A stretch of DNA of 64,000 nucleotides. Origin: an uncultured Hyphomicrobiales bacterium. GTDB taxonomy: Bacteria > Pseudomonadota > Alphaproteobacteria > Rhizobiales > Beijerinckiaceae. The DNA lies in NCBI GenBank assembly GCA_903902915.1, contig CAIUWR010000095.1, positions 62,001 to 126,000 of the forward strand. The letters are read 5' to 3'. Of the stretch, positions 47,644 through 57,278 are shown piece by piece. A program made the position numbers and the translations under genes. Positions within the stretch are counted from its first letter, which is position 1, and each line of letters starts with the position of its first letter. The notes below the pieces were generated by a model that had not been told where the DNA came from, made no database searches, and worked only from the letters and a program-made list of their open reading frames with translations.

Positions 47644-48558
47644 ATGGAAAACTTTCTTCAGCAACTCGTCAACGGCCTGACGCTGGGGTCGATCTATGGA
47701 TTGATCGCCATTGGCTACACCATGGTCTTCGGCATCATCGGCATGGTCAATTTCGCCCATGGCGACGTGTTCATGCTGTCGGCCTTCATCGCGCTGATCA
47801 TTTTTCTGGCGCTGACCCAGTTGCTTGGCCTCGCCTCCATGCCTGTGGCCTTCCTGATCGTGCTGGTGGCGGCCATGGCGTTCACGGCGCTGTGGAATTG
47901 GGCCATCGAGCGGGTGGCCTACAGGCCGTTGCGCGGCTCGTTCCGGCTGGCGCCGCTGATTTCGGCCATCGGCATGTCGATCTTCCTGTCGAATTTCGTG
48001 CAGGTCGTGCAGGGGCCGCGCAACAAGCCCGTGCCGCCCATGTTCACCGACCTCATCCACCTGACCGACGGACCGCTCGGCGTCACGATGTCCTACAAGC
48101 AGATTCTGATCATGGCGGTGACCGCCGCGCTGCTGTTGGGCTTCTGGTTCGTGGTGCAGAAGACGGCGCTGGGGCGCGCGCAGCGAGCCTGCGAGCAGGA
48201 CCGCAAGATGGCCTCGCTGCTGGGCGTCGACGTCGACCGCACGATCTCGCTCACCTTCGTCATCGGCGCGGCTTTGGCGGCGGTGGCGGGCACGCTCTAC
48301 ATGCTTTATTACGGCGTGGTGAATTTCACGGATGGCTTCACGCCGGGGGTCAAGGCCTTCACGGCGGCGGTGCTGGGCGGCATCGGCTCGTTGCCGGGGG
48401 CGGTGATCGGGGGGCTCCTGATTGGTCTGATCGAGACCTTCTGGTCGGCCTATTTCTCCTCCGACTACAAAGACGTGGCGGCGTTCTCCGTGCTCGCCGT
48501 CACGCTGATCTTCATGCCGTCGGGCCTGCTGGGCAGACCCGAAGTGGAGAAGGTCTGA
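47644..48558 (+). CDS. livH: Branched-chain amino acid ABC transporter permease LivH
   Basis: A 304-residue membrane permease with about eight helices. It starts [20 protein letters not shown], the family N terminus, with [21 protein letters not shown], the conserved LivH loop, near residues 22-42. [20 protein letters not shown] is the EAA-like coupling loop near the C terminus. It heads a six-gene run livH-livM-livG-livF-DUF6867-livK, three bases before livM. Such systems import branched-chain amino acids, but the same family also takes up amides and aromatic compounds, so substrate is by homology only. Confidence 0.94.
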   Translation: MENFLQQLVNGLTLGSIYGLIAIGYTMVFGIIGMVNFAHGDVFMLSAFIALIIFLALTQLLGLASMPVAFLIVLVAAMAFTALWNWAIERVAYRPLRGSFRLAPLISAIGMSIFLSNFVQVVQGPRNKPVPPMFTDLIHLTDGPLGVTMSYKQILIMAVTAALLLGFWFVVQKTALGRAQRACEQDRKMASLLGVDVDRTISLTFVIGAALAAVAGTLYMLYYGVVNFTDGFTPGVKAFTAAVLGGIGSLPGAVIGGLLIGLIETFWSAYFSSDYKDVAAFSVLAVTLIFMPSGLLGRPEVEKV

Positions 48559-48560
48559 CC

Positions 48561-50066
48561 ATGGCGGCGCCGTTGGACCAGAAACGCCCGGACCTCAGCC
48601 GCGCCCTTGTCGATGCGGGCTTCGCCGCGCTGGTGACATTCGGCCTGTCGTTCCCGATTCTCGCGCTGCGCACCGAGCAGGACATGCAGAACCGGCTCAT
48701 TGTCGAGCCGCGCTGGTCGTGGTCGGTCATCGCGGTCATGGTTGTGTTTTGCGCGCGTTTGCTGGCGGGCCTGCTCAGCGATTGGCGCGCGCGGGCGCTG
48801 GCCATTCCCGGCGCGCTGATCGCCGTCTTTGGCGCGCATATGGGCGTGACGCAGGCGCTGACGCATGGCGCCGGGATAACGGCGCTCGGCCTCGCCTTGC
48901 TGATCGGCGCCTTTGCGCTCGATGCGCGTCTTCGCGATGCGCCCGCGCCGGTTGCGGCGCCGCGCGCCGAGCGGGCGGACCGCAGTCGCCTGATCTCCAT
49001 GGCGGGACTTGCTGCGCTGTTTCTTTTTCCTTTCGTCATGCTGGCCTGGCTGGGGCCGCAGGGCTCGCTGAAGTGGATCAACAACTACGGCGTGCAAATC
49101 CTCATCTATGTCATGCTGGGCTGGGGCCTCAACATCGTGGTGGGCCTCGCGGGGCTGCTGGATCTTGGCTATGTCGCCTTCTATGCGGTGGGCGCTTATA
49201 CTTACGCGCTCCTGTCCACCACCTTTGGCCTGTCGTTCTGGATCTGCCTGCCGCTCGCGGGCGTGCTCGCGGCCTTCTGGGGCGTGATCCTCGGGTTTCC
49301 GGTGCTGCGCCTGCGCGGCGATTATCTCGCCATCGTGACTTTGGCCTTCGGTGAAATCATCCGCGTGGTGCTGATCAACTGGACGGATTTCTCCAACGGC
49401 TATGCAGGCATTTCCTCGATCCCGCGCGTCACGTTCTTCGGCGTGCCCTTCACGGCTGCGGATGATGGATTCGCGGCGATGCTGGGGCTTGAGTTCACGC
49501 CCATCCATCGCACCATTTTCCTCTACTTCCTCATTCTATGCCTCGCGCTGCTGACCAATGTCGTCACCTTGCGCCTGCGCGCGCTGCCCATCGGCCGCGC
49601 CTGGGAGGCGCTGCGCGAGGACGAAATCGCCTGTCGCTCGCTGGGGGTCAACACGGTGAACACCAAGCTCACCGCCTTCGCGCTGGGCGCCATGTTCGGC
49701 GGTTTCGCGGGCGCCTTCTTCGCCGTGCGGCAAAATTTCGTGAGCCCGGAGAGTTTCACCTTCATCGAAAGCGCGACCATTCTGGCCATCGTGGTGCTGG
49801 GCGGCATGGGCTCGCAGATCGGCGTGGCGCTGGCGGCTGTGGCCATGATCGGCGGCACGGAAATTCTGCGCGAGCTCGATTTCCTCAAACAGATATTCGG
49901 CGAGAGTTTCGACCCCGCGCAATATCGCATGTTGATCTTCGGCCTCGCCATGGTCGTGATGATGATCTGGAAACCACGCGGCCTCATCTCGTCCCGAACG
50001 CCGTCGATCTTTTTGAAGAAACGAACCGCCGTCGCGGGCTCTCTTGTGCGCGAGGGGCGAGGATGA
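48561..50066 (+). CDS. livM: Branched-chain amino acid ABC transporter permease LivM
   Basis: A 501-residue permease, longer than usual because of an N-terminal extension of about 150 residues containing three to four extra helices before the conserved core begins. The core has [60 protein letters not shown] and [20 protein letters not shown], the coupling loop. Extended LivM proteins are usual in Hyphomicrobiales. Starting at the ATG at 48561, three bases after livH, gives this form. It ends with a basic tail, and its stop overlaps livG by four bases (ATGA). Confidence 0.94.
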   Translation: MAAPLDQKRPDLSRALVDAGFAALVTFGLSFPILALRTEQDMQNRLIVEPRWSWSVIAVMVVFCARLLAGLLSDWRARALAIPGALIAVFGAHMGVTQALTHGAGITALGLALLIGAFALDARLRDAPAPVAAPRAERADRSRLISMAGLAALFLFPFVMLAWLGPQGSLKWINNYGVQILIYVMLGWGLNIVVGLAGLLDLGYVAFYAVGAYTYALLSTTFGLSFWICLPLAGVLAAFWGVILGFPVLRLRGDYLAIVTLAFGEIIRVVLINWTDFSNGYAGISSIPRVTFFGVPFTAADDGFAAMLGLEFTPIHRTIFLYFLILCLALLTNVVTLRLRALPIGRAWEALREDEIACRSLGVNTVNTKLTAFALGAMFGGFAGAFFAVRQNFVSPESFTFIESATILAIVVLGGMGSQIGVALAAVAMIGGTEILRELDFLKQIFGESFDPAQYRMLIFGLAMVVMMIWKPRGLISSRTPSIFLKKRTAVAGSLVREGRG

Positions 50067-50991
50067 GCCGCTGGTTGACCGATCCGCTCCTCACGGTCGA
50101 GGGCCTCACCATGCGATTTGGCGGCTTGACCGCCGTGAGCGATTTTCATTTCAGCGTGGGGCGCGGCGATATCACCGCGCTCATCGGGCCCAATGGCGCA
50201 GGCAAGACGACGGTCTTCAACTGCATCACCGGCTTCTACAAGCCGACGCAAGGGCGGCTCGCTCTGGCGCGCACGGGGGTCGCCAACCCTGTCGAGGTGG
50301 AGGCGCTGACACGCTCGGGGCGGCGCTTCGCCACCATGCAAAGCGGCGACCTCTTCCTGCTGGAGCGCATGGCCGATCATGAGATCGCCCAGCGCGCGCA
50401 TGTCGCCCGCACCTTCCAGAACATTCGCCTTTTTGCGGGCATGACCGTGCTCGAAAACCTCATCGTGGCGCAGCACAATGCGCTGATGCGCGCGTCCGGC
50501 CTCACCTTGTTCGGCCTGTTCAATACGCCCGGCTACCGTCGCGCCGAACGCGCGGCGATGGCGCGCGCGGTAGGCTGGCTGGAGCGCATCAACCTTGTGG
50601 AGCGCGCCGACGATCCCGCAGGCGCCTTGCCCTATGGCGATCAGCGCCGCCTCGAAATCGCCAGGGCGATGTGCATCGATCCGGCGCTGCTGTGCCTTGA
50701 CGAGCCCGCCGCAGGCCTGAACCCGCGCGAGTCCGCCGAACTGACCACGCTGCTGCGCTCGATCCGCGATGACGACGGCGTTTCCGTGCTGCTGATCGAA
50801 CACGACATGTCCGTGGTGATGCAGGTTTCCGATCACGTCGTGGTGCTGGACTATGGCCGCAAGATCGCCGACGGCGCGCCGCAGGCGGTGCGGGAGGATC
50901 CCAAGGTCATCGCCGCTTACCTTGGCGTCGATGATGAAGCCGAGGTGATCGCGGCGGAAAGCGAAATCGCTGCGATCGCGGGAGACAGCCC

Positions 50992-50995
<4 letters not shown>
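50063..50995 (+). CDS. livG: Branched-chain amino acid ABC transporter ATPase LivG
   Basis: A 310-residue ATP-binding subunit. Walker A is GPNGAGKTT near residues 42-50, the signature region is [15 protein letters not shown], Walker B is [13 protein letters not shown], and the switch His is in [10 protein letters not shown]. Between Walker A and the Q-loop TFQNIRLF there is an insertion of about 40 residues (around [13 protein letters not shown]) and the C terminus is extended, so it is longer than the 255-residue E. coli protein. This enlarged form is typical of alphaproteobacteria. It overlaps livM and livF by four bases each, indicating coupled translation. Confidence 0.94.
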
Positions 50996-51713
<718 letters not shown>

Positions 51714-51714
<1 letters not shown>

Positions 51715-52115
51715 TGGGCCTCGATCTGGCGCATTCCTTTGACGTCGATATTGCGGTCTGGCTGGCGCTTACGCTGATCCCTGGCGGAGCGGGGGCCATG
51801 GCGACAGGCCGCGCGCTCGCCCGCACCTGGCAGCCCCTCGCGCGGCTTTTCCCCTATGCGCTGTTGCTGGCTGCGGCCACCGGCTTCCTGTGCTGGGCGC
51901 TGTTCGGCGTGCCGGTGATTCCGGCCTCGCGCCTCATGGCGCGCGCCGCTGCGGGCGATTGGGGCGAGGTTTTTCTCGCCCTTGGCGGGCTGGCGATGAC
52001 TTTCGCGCCCCTGTGGGCGCTGGGCGCGGCGAGTTTCGCGCTGACAAGGGCGCGGCAGATGCGGCGGCAATATCCGTTTTTGGCGCTATCGACCAAGGCT
52101 CAAGAAAAATTGTGA
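51714..52115 (+). CDS. DUF6867-type small membrane protein of the liv operon
   Basis: A 133-residue protein with three hydrophobic segments: VAVWLALTLIPGGAGAMAT-like start near residues 15-34, LFPYALLLAAATGFLCWALF near 45-64, and ALGGLAMTFAPLWALGAASF near 88-107. A basic C-terminal tail follows (RARQMRRQYPFLALSTKAQE). It belongs, as far as can be judged, to a small family found between livF and livK in Hyphomicrobiales (DUF6867); no function is known. The one-base TGATG overlap with livF means it is translated with the transporter, so an accessory role in LivHM assembly or control is likely but unproven. Confidence 0.75.
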
Positions 52116-52206
52116 AGGTTAAGCCAAAGTCCACTTCACGCGGCGTTCGAAACCGATCATGTTTCCTTGTAGCGAACGAACGGTTCGCCCTTTGATGGAG
52201 AATTCA

Positions 52207-53322
52207 ATGAGCAAGCTCCGGTTGTCAGGCCTTGTGCTCGCCGCCAGCCTCGGGCTGTCGTGCGCCGCCCATGCGCAAGTGAAGCTCGGCATGGCGGGCC
52301 CCGTCACAGGCCCAAACGCGGCCACCGGCGCGCAGATGAAGAACGGCGTCGATCAGGCCATCGAAGACATCAACGCATCGGGCGGCATCCTGGGCCAGAA
52401 GCTGTCGATCAACGTCGGCGACGACGTCTCCGACCCTAAACAGGGTGTCTCCATCGCCAACAAATTCGTGGGCGACGGCGTCAAATTCGTGGTTGGCAAT
52501 TATAATTCCAGCGTCTCGATCCCCTCGTCCGAGGTTTACAACGAGAACGGCGTTCTTCAGATCACCCCCGCCTCGACGAACGTCAATTTCACCGAACGCA
52601 AGCTCTGGAACGTCTTCCGCACCTGTGGGCGCGACGATCAGCAGGGCGAAGTCGCGGCGAATTTCATCGTGTCGAAAATGGCGGGCAAGAAGATCGCCAT
52701 CGTCCACGACAAGTCGACCTACGGGAAAGGCCTCGCCGATGAGACGAGAAAGGGCATGAACGCCAAGGGCGTGACCGAAGTGCTCTATGAAGGCGTCAAC
52801 GCCGGCGAGAAAGATTATTCGGCGATTGTCTCGAAGATCAAGCAGTCCGGCGCCGATCTCGTCTTCTTTGGCGGCTATTACACCGAGGGCGGGCTCATCG
52901 TGCGGCAAATGCGCGATCAGGGCGTGCAAGCGCTCCTGATGGGCGGCGATGGCCTGGCTGACGCGGAATTCGCCGCTGTGGGCGGCCCGGGCGTGGAAGG
53001 CTCCTATGTCACTTTCGGCCCCGACCCGACCCGCCGCCCCGAGGCGGCCGCTGTCGTGAAGGCCTTCGAGGCGAAGAAGATCAATCCCGCAACCTATACG
53101 CTCTACAGCTACGCGGCCGTTCAGGTGATCAAGCAAGCGGCCGAAAAGGCCAAGTCCCTCGACCCGAAGAAAGTCGCCGACGCGATCCATTCCGGCATGA
53201 GTTTCGACACGGTGATCGGCGCATTCTCCTACAACGCCAAGGGCGACCGGCAGGATGCCGATTATGTGGTCTATGTCTGGAAGAAGGCCGCTGACGGCAA
53301 GCTGGTCTACGAGCAGTTGTGA
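52207..53322 (+). CDS. livK: Branched-chain amino acid ABC transporter substrate-binding protein
   Basis: A 371-residue periplasmic receptor. Residues 1-23 are a signal peptide (LRLSGLVLAASLGLSCAAHA). The mature protein starts QVKLGMAGPVTGPNAATGAQ, the ligand-binding first strand, then GVDQAIEDINASGGILGQKL and NSSVSIPSSEVYNENGVLQI, the serine-rich ligand loop. ATG at 52207 with GGAGA upstream fixes the start; 16 upstream codons are discarded. It lies 91 bases after the DUF6867 gene, enough for a separate promoter that would boost binding-protein levels. An intrinsic terminator at 53349-53382 ends the run. Confidence 0.95.
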   Translation: MSKLRLSGLVLAASLGLSCAAHAQVKLGMAGPVTGPNAATGAQMKNGVDQAIEDINASGGILGQKLSINVGDDVSDPKQGVSIANKFVGDGVKFVVGNYNSSVSIPSSEVYNENGVLQITPASTNVNFTERKLWNVFRTCGRDDQQGEVAANFIVSKMAGKKIAIVHDKSTYGKGLADETRKGMNAKGVTEVLYEGVNAGEKDYSAIVSKIKQSGADLVFFGGYYTEGGLIVRQMRDQGVQALLMGGDGLADAEFAAVGGPGVEGSYVTFGPDPTRRPEAAAVVKAFEAKKINPATYTLYSYAAVQVIKQAAEKAKSLDPKKVADAIHSGMSFDTVIGAFSYNAKGDRQDADYVVYVWKKAADGKLVYEQL

Positions 53323-53348
53323 GTTGAGGCAGTCGGCATTAGGCAGTC

Positions 53349-53382
53349 GGGGTTGCGGACATCGCGTTCGCAACCCCTTTTT
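53349..53382 (+). terminator. Intrinsic terminator of livK
   Basis: GGGGTTGCG (53349-53357), an 11-base loop and CGCAACCCC (53369-53377) form a perfect 9-base stem, followed by TTTTT (53378-53382). It starts 26 bases past the livK stop. The 10-base sequence AGGCAGTCGG occurs twice just before it (53327-53336 and 53341-53350), a small tandem duplication. Confidence 0.82.
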
Positions 53383-53392
53383 CATGGAGCCT

Positions 53393-54556
53393 TCAGCCCC
53401 ACAGTTCCTTCGTCGCGATCCGTGCGCCTTCGGCCAGCGCGTCGAACTTCGCCCAGACGATCTCCGGCTCGACTTCGGGACGCTCGCCGGGGCGCAGGGT
53501 GGAGGCGAAGCCGCAGTCGGAGCTGGCGATGACGCTTTCGCGGCCCACGATCTTCGCGATCTTCAGGATGCGCTCGGCGACCAGTTCGGGATGTTCGATG
53601 ATGACCGAGGCATGGGTGATGCAGCCGGGCATCAGCACGCGCCCCTCGGGCAGCTTCACCTGTTCCCACACGCGCCATTCGTGTTCGTGGCGGGGGTTGG
53701 CCATTTCGAAGGAATAATACTTCGCCTTGATCTGCACGATCAGGTCGGCGAGGTGCTTCATCTCCATGTCGCTGGTGCGCGGACCCATGTTGATGCCGTA
53801 GCAGGTGTGGTGGCGCACACGATCTTCGGGGATGTTGCGCAGGGCGTGGTTGAGCGCCTCGATGCGTTTGCGCGCCCATGCGCGGGCGTCCGCAATGCTC
53901 TCCTCGGGCGCCAGCATATAGTGCATGGCGAGGCGCGGGTCGTCGATCTGCACGCAGAAGCCGGCTTCCACGATGGCCTCATATTCAAGGCGCAGCGCTT
54001 CGGCGACGGCCTCGATATGCTCGTCTTCGGTCTTGTAGAACTGATTCTCCATCAGGCCCGCGCAGCTTGAGGGCGAAACGGAGGGCATGAAGACGTCGAT
54101 GGGGTCGACGCCCACCAGCGCGGCCTTCAGATTTTCCAGATCCGCCTTCAGAGGCTCCAGATTCGCGTAGGTGATGGGCGCCGTGCAGGCCCAATGGGCC
54201 TGGGCAGAACCCGAATGGACGCCATCGCGGTAAAAGGTGGGGAAGTTGATGTTCTCGCGCGTGCGGCGCTCGCCCAGCTTCGCCTTGATGGGCGTGAGGC
54301 CGCCGAGGCGCTCGGTGGCGTAGAGCTGGAAGCTGGTCTTGGACTGCTCGCCATCGCTCACGATGTCGATATGGGCTTCCATCTGCTTGCGCACGGTGGC
54401 GGCGACGGCGGCTTTGGTTTGCGCCTGCATCTCGGCAGGGTCATAGGGCTGCTTGGTCATGCGCGCGAAAAGCAGCGCGGAAAGCGCGTCCGGGCGAGGC
54501 AGGCTGCCGGTATGGGTGGTGAGGATGCGCTTTGCGCCTTCGTTGAGCCGCGACAT
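53393..54556 (-). CDS. MetE-like cobalamin-independent methyltransferase (C-terminal domain type)
   Basis: A 387-residue zinc enzyme related to the catalytic half of MetE. The expected Zn ligands are H250 and C252 (HHTCYG), E284 (SFEMANP) and C348 (SSDCGFAS). It begins GAKRILTTHTGSLPRPD, the usual start of this single-domain family. MetE joins methyltetrahydrofolate and homocysteine; stand-alone versions use other methyl donors or serve in thiol alkyl transfer, including epoxyalkane:coenzyme M-type enzymes. Substrate is therefore open. It converges with livK, with the terminator between, and the ccdA gene lies 102 bases upstream on the same strand. Confidence 0.87.
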   Translation of the reverse strand: MSRLNEGAKRILTTHTGSLPRPDALSALLFARMTKQPYDPAEMQAQTKAAVAATVRKQMEAHIDIVSDGEQSKTSFQLYATERLGGLTPIKAKLGERRTRENINFPTFYRDGVHSGSAQAHWACTAPITYANLEPLKADLENLKAALVGVDPIDVFMPSVSPSSCAGLMENQFYKTEDEHIEAVAEALRLEYEAIVEAGFCVQIDDPRLAMHYMLAPEESIADARAWARKRIEALNHALRNIPEDRVRHHTCYGINMGPRTSDMEMKHLADLIVQIKAKYYSFEMANPRHEHEWRVWEQVKLPEGRVLMPGCITHASVIIEHPELVAERILKIAKIVGRESVIASSDCGFASTLRPGERPEVEPEIVWAKFDALAEGARIATKELWG

Positions 54557-54658
54557 GTTTTCTCCCTGACTTCGCGTTTCGTTGCGCCAACTCTAGCGTG
54601 GTCGCGCGGCGCGGGAAACCACAAATCTTGGGCGGCGAGGGTGGGCAGGCGCCCAGCG

Positions 54659-55390
54659 CTATCCCAGCCGCGACAGGGCCGGGAAGGTTTCCAGCAGCCA
54701 GAAGGAGACGGACTGCATGCCGCCGGTGAGGAACGCGACGCCGGTCACCACCAGAAGCGCGCCCACGACTTTCTCCACCTTGCCGAAATGCCGGGAAAAC
54801 CGCTTGATGAAGCGGAAGAAGGGCTCGATGGCCAGCGCCGCGCCCAGAAACGGCAAGCCGAGCCCCGCCGAATAGGCGGCCAGCAACCCCGCGCCTTTCA
54901 GCACGGTGTCCTCGGAGCCGGCCACCGCGAGAATGGCGGCGAGGATCGGGCCGATGCACGGCGTCCAGCCGAAGGCGAAGGCGAGGCCCATCACATAGGC
55001 GCCCCAGACGCCCACGGGCTTCTCAACCTGCACCCGCGCCTCGCGGTAGAGCAGGGCGACGCGCCAGACGCCCAGAAAATGCAGGCCCATGGCGATGATC
55101 GCCAGCCCCGCCGCATAGGAGAGCACATCTATATATTCGCGGATGACCTGCCCGAAGACCGAGGCCGTGGCCCCCAGCGCCACAAAGACGGTGGAGAAGC
55201 CCAGCACAAAGAGCAGCCCCGCCAGCGCCACATCCCGCCGCGCCCGCCGCTCGCCCACACCCGAAAGTTCCTCAATCGTCGTTCCGGCGATGAAGGTGAG
55301 ATAGGGCGGCACAAGCGGCAGGACGCAGGGGCTCAGAAAGGAGAGCAGTCCAGCGGCCGCCGCCGCGCTCAGGGTGATGTCAGAAGCCAT
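54659..55390 (-). CDS. ccdA: CcdA-type thiol-disulfide membrane transporter
   Basis: A 243-residue integral membrane protein with six helices. It moves reducing equivalents from cytosolic thioredoxin to periplasmic thioredoxin-like proteins used in cytochrome c maturation. The two redox cysteines lie in FLSPCVLPLVPPYL (helix 1, near residue 22) and FGWTPCIGPILA (helix 4). The ATG ending at 55390 gives MASDITLSAAAAAGLLSFLS, the normal start; 26 further upstream codons are unlikely. Short CcdA forms without DsbD's extra domains are typical of alphaproteobacteria. The AT-rich islet begins just upstream. Confidence 0.93.
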   Translation of the reverse strand: MASDITLSAAAAAGLLSFLSPCVLPLVPPYLTFIAGTTIEELSGVGERRARRDVALAGLLFVLGFSTVFVALGATASVFGQVIREYIDVLSYAAGLAIIAMGLHFLGVWRVALLYREARVQVEKPVGVWGAYVMGLAFAFGWTPCIGPILAAILAVAGSEDTVLKGAGLLAAYSAGLGLPFLGAALAIEPFFRFIKRFSRHFGKVEKVVGALLVVTGVAFLTGGMQSVSFWLLETFPALSRLG

Positions 55391-55595
55391 AGACCCTTGT
55401 AGCGCTTTGTGGGCGCGGGGACAAAGGGGCGGGTGAATGCTCAAGGCGTTGAGGCGGATCAGTGACAAAAATTGCTCTGGCTTGGCCTTGAAAATTTATT
55501 AACATTCATTTCGCGCCGCCCCTCCAATCGTGGTGGACAGCCCCGCCGAATCGCGGATTAGCTATCATCTGATATATAGAGGTCGAGGTTTGCCG

Positions 55596-55844
55596 ATGAT
55601 GAAAATCAAAGTGAAGGAAGTTGGGGACGGTATGCATCCCAGCGAAGTGGTCGTCGGCGTCACGACGAGCTCCGGGCTCGAATGTTTGTCTGTAAGTCGG
55701 ATGGCGATCGAGGATGGTTCTCTGAGCATCGGTTATCCGATCACTGCGGATGATGAAAACTACCTTGTGGAATTGCCACGGGAGACGCTGACGGGGACCT
55801 GGCGGGTTTGGGTGAACAAAGATCAGGTCATTCCGAGTTTTTGA
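55596..55844 (+). CDS. Unrecognised 82-residue protein paired with dCTP deaminase
   Basis: Not recognised. It begins MMKIKVKEVGDGMHPSEVVV and appears to be a compact, strand-rich soluble protein (VVGVTTSSGLECLSVSR, then SIGYPITADDENYLVELP, ending WVNKDQVIPSF), without membrane segments or Cys motifs. A GAGG seven bases before the ATG pair suggests a start at 55596 or 55599. It lies 13 bases before the dCTP deaminase gene on the same strand and in the same AT-rich islet, so the two probably form one transcript and moved together. It could be an accessory or inhibitor of the deaminase; that is only a position-based inference. Confidence 0.6.
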   Translation: MMKIKVKEVGDGMHPSEVVVGVTTSSGLECLSVSRMAIEDGSLSIGYPITADDENYLVELPRETLTGTWRVWVNKDQVIPSF

Positions 55845-55857
55845 TTGGAGAAAACTC

Positions 55858-56421
55858 ATGCTTTTAACGGATCGGGAAATTCAAATAGCTCTTCAGCAGG
55901 GTCTTTTTTCGATCAAGCCGTCGCTGCATGAGAACGCCTACAGCTCCACCGCCGTCGATCTTCGGCTACATCCCACGATCAGCGAATTCATCAAACCACC
56001 CGCAGGCACCGAGGTTACGATTGACCCTACCCACAAGGATTTCAATCACGAGGAGGCCATCAAGAGCCACACAAGACAATTGACCATTGAAGATGTTGGA
56101 TATGTTTTCCAGCCTGGGTCATTTCTTCTGGCGTGGACCGTCGAATATGTCGCCTTGAACATCAACGCGAGAATCGCTGCAAGGGTGGAGGGAAAGAGTT
56201 CGCTCGCCCGGTTGGGAATTGGCGTTCATGTCACTGCGCCGATCATTCATGCAGGTTTCGCCGGCCAGATTCGCCTCGAAATGACCAATCATGGGACGTT
56301 GCCCGTCAGGCTGAAACCCAACATGCGCATCTGTCAATTATGTATCGAACAGACGTTGGGGACGCCTGAAAGCGGCTACAGGGGTCGCTTCGCCGAGCAG
56401 ACTGTAGCCCGACGGGGTTGA
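55858..56421 (+). CDS. dcd: Short dCTP deaminase/dUTPase superfamily protein
   Basis: A 187-residue protein of the Dcd family. EGKSSLARLG (about residues 111-120) matches the E. coli GRSSLARLG active-site loop, and HVTAPIIHAGFAGQIRLEM matches the strand that ends in the catalytic Glu (LEM here, LEF in E. coli). Y/D-rich nucleotide contacts precede it (STAVDLRLHP). Dcd deaminates dCTP to dUTP, feeding dTMP synthesis; related enzymes deplete dCTP during phage infection. Alphaproteobacterial housekeeping Dcd proteins are often a longer form, so this short copy in an AT-rich islet looks acquired. Codon use is less GC-rich than its neighbours. A defence role is possible but not shown by sequence. 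Confidence 0.78.
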   Translation: MLLTDREIQIALQQGLFSIKPSLHENAYSSTAVDLRLHPTISEFIKPPAGTEVTIDPTHKDFNHEEAIKSHTRQLTIEDVGYVFQPGSFLLAWTVEYVALNINARIAARVEGKSSLARLGIGVHVTAPIIHAGFAGQIRLEMTNHGTLPVRLKPNMRICQLCIEQTLGTPESGYRGRFAEQTVARRG

Positions 56422-56455
56422 ACGAGGGGAAGCTTGCGCCCCTCGCCTCAATCGC

Positions 56456-56944
56456 TCAAAACCGCACGCTCACGCCCACACGGCCCGCGTTTTCGGATGG
56501 CGCATTGGGCCGTGCGATGGTTTCTCCACCGACGAAGAGCGAGAGCGCGCCCTTCGTTAGTTCAAGGCCAAGACCTGCGGTTTTGGCGGTGGTGTGGGCC
56601 TTGCCGGGCTGTGCGAACTGGATTTGTTGACCGAGCAGATTGGCGTTGATGACGTCGGCGCCCTTGCGTTGGGTGTCGAGCACGCCGCCGGTCACGTCGA
56701 TCCGCAGCTCATAACCTTGCAGGATCGTCGAACTGTGGCTGGCCTTCAGCGACAGGCGCTCCTCCAGGGACTGCGCGGTGCGGTTGCCGACGTTCATGGC
56801 GTCCGTGGATCCGGTTTCCGAATAGCCGCCAAAGGCGCCATAGACATAACGAAGCTGCGCGGTGGTGCGTTTCAGGCTAGCCGACGAAGCCACAGGCTCC
56901 GGGCCATTCTTGATCAGAATACGAAAAGCTTTATGCTCACCCAT
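56456..56944 (-). pseudogene. Autotransporter beta-barrel fragment
   Basis: A 162-codon frame resembling only the C-terminal strands of an autotransporter barrel. It shows alternating hydrophobic strands (STILQGYELRIDVTGGVL, GLGLELTKGALSLFVGGETI) and the terminal RVGVSVRF with a C-terminal Phe, the outer-membrane assembly signal. The passenger domain, signal peptide and most of the barrel are missing; an in-frame TGA immediately precedes the ATG ending at 56944. The fragment cannot form a working autotransporter and is best read as a remnant left when the islet was inserted or deleted. Confidence 0.55.
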
Positions 56945-57278
56945 TCAAGACCATGCAGTACGCCAAAACGATCAGAAGAAAGTGACGTGCAGACCACTTT
57001 TTGCATTACTAAGTTTACGCTGGGTAATATATCGAACGAATTATGCGTGTATTATCGCGTATAAAAATATTTTTGTTATACTTTTCATTCCGAGAAACAC
57101 TTGGATATATTTGTTCCTATCCGCCTTGACCTTGCGTCCCGCGCGGCGCGCCCGCAGATGCGCCCTCGGCCAATCCCCTGCTGCCCACACGCCCCGCTCG
57201 ACACGTCGGCGCGTCCGTTGTACGGCTCCGCCCTGTCAAAGGCCCACTTTGACAGCCCCCACAAGAGCCGCACCGCCG
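56945..57278. other. AT-rich gap upstream of glyS
   Basis: No gene is supported in these 334 bases. The stretch 57061-57120 has only 15 G or C in 60 bases, against about 40 in 60 inside glyS. An imperfect palindrome, GTATAAAAATATTTTTG then TTATAC, spans 57059-57081. The glyS promoter presumably lies here; TATACT at 57077-57082 is a candidate -10 box. GC content recovers abruptly after 57120, marking the islet edge. Confidence 0.6.
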
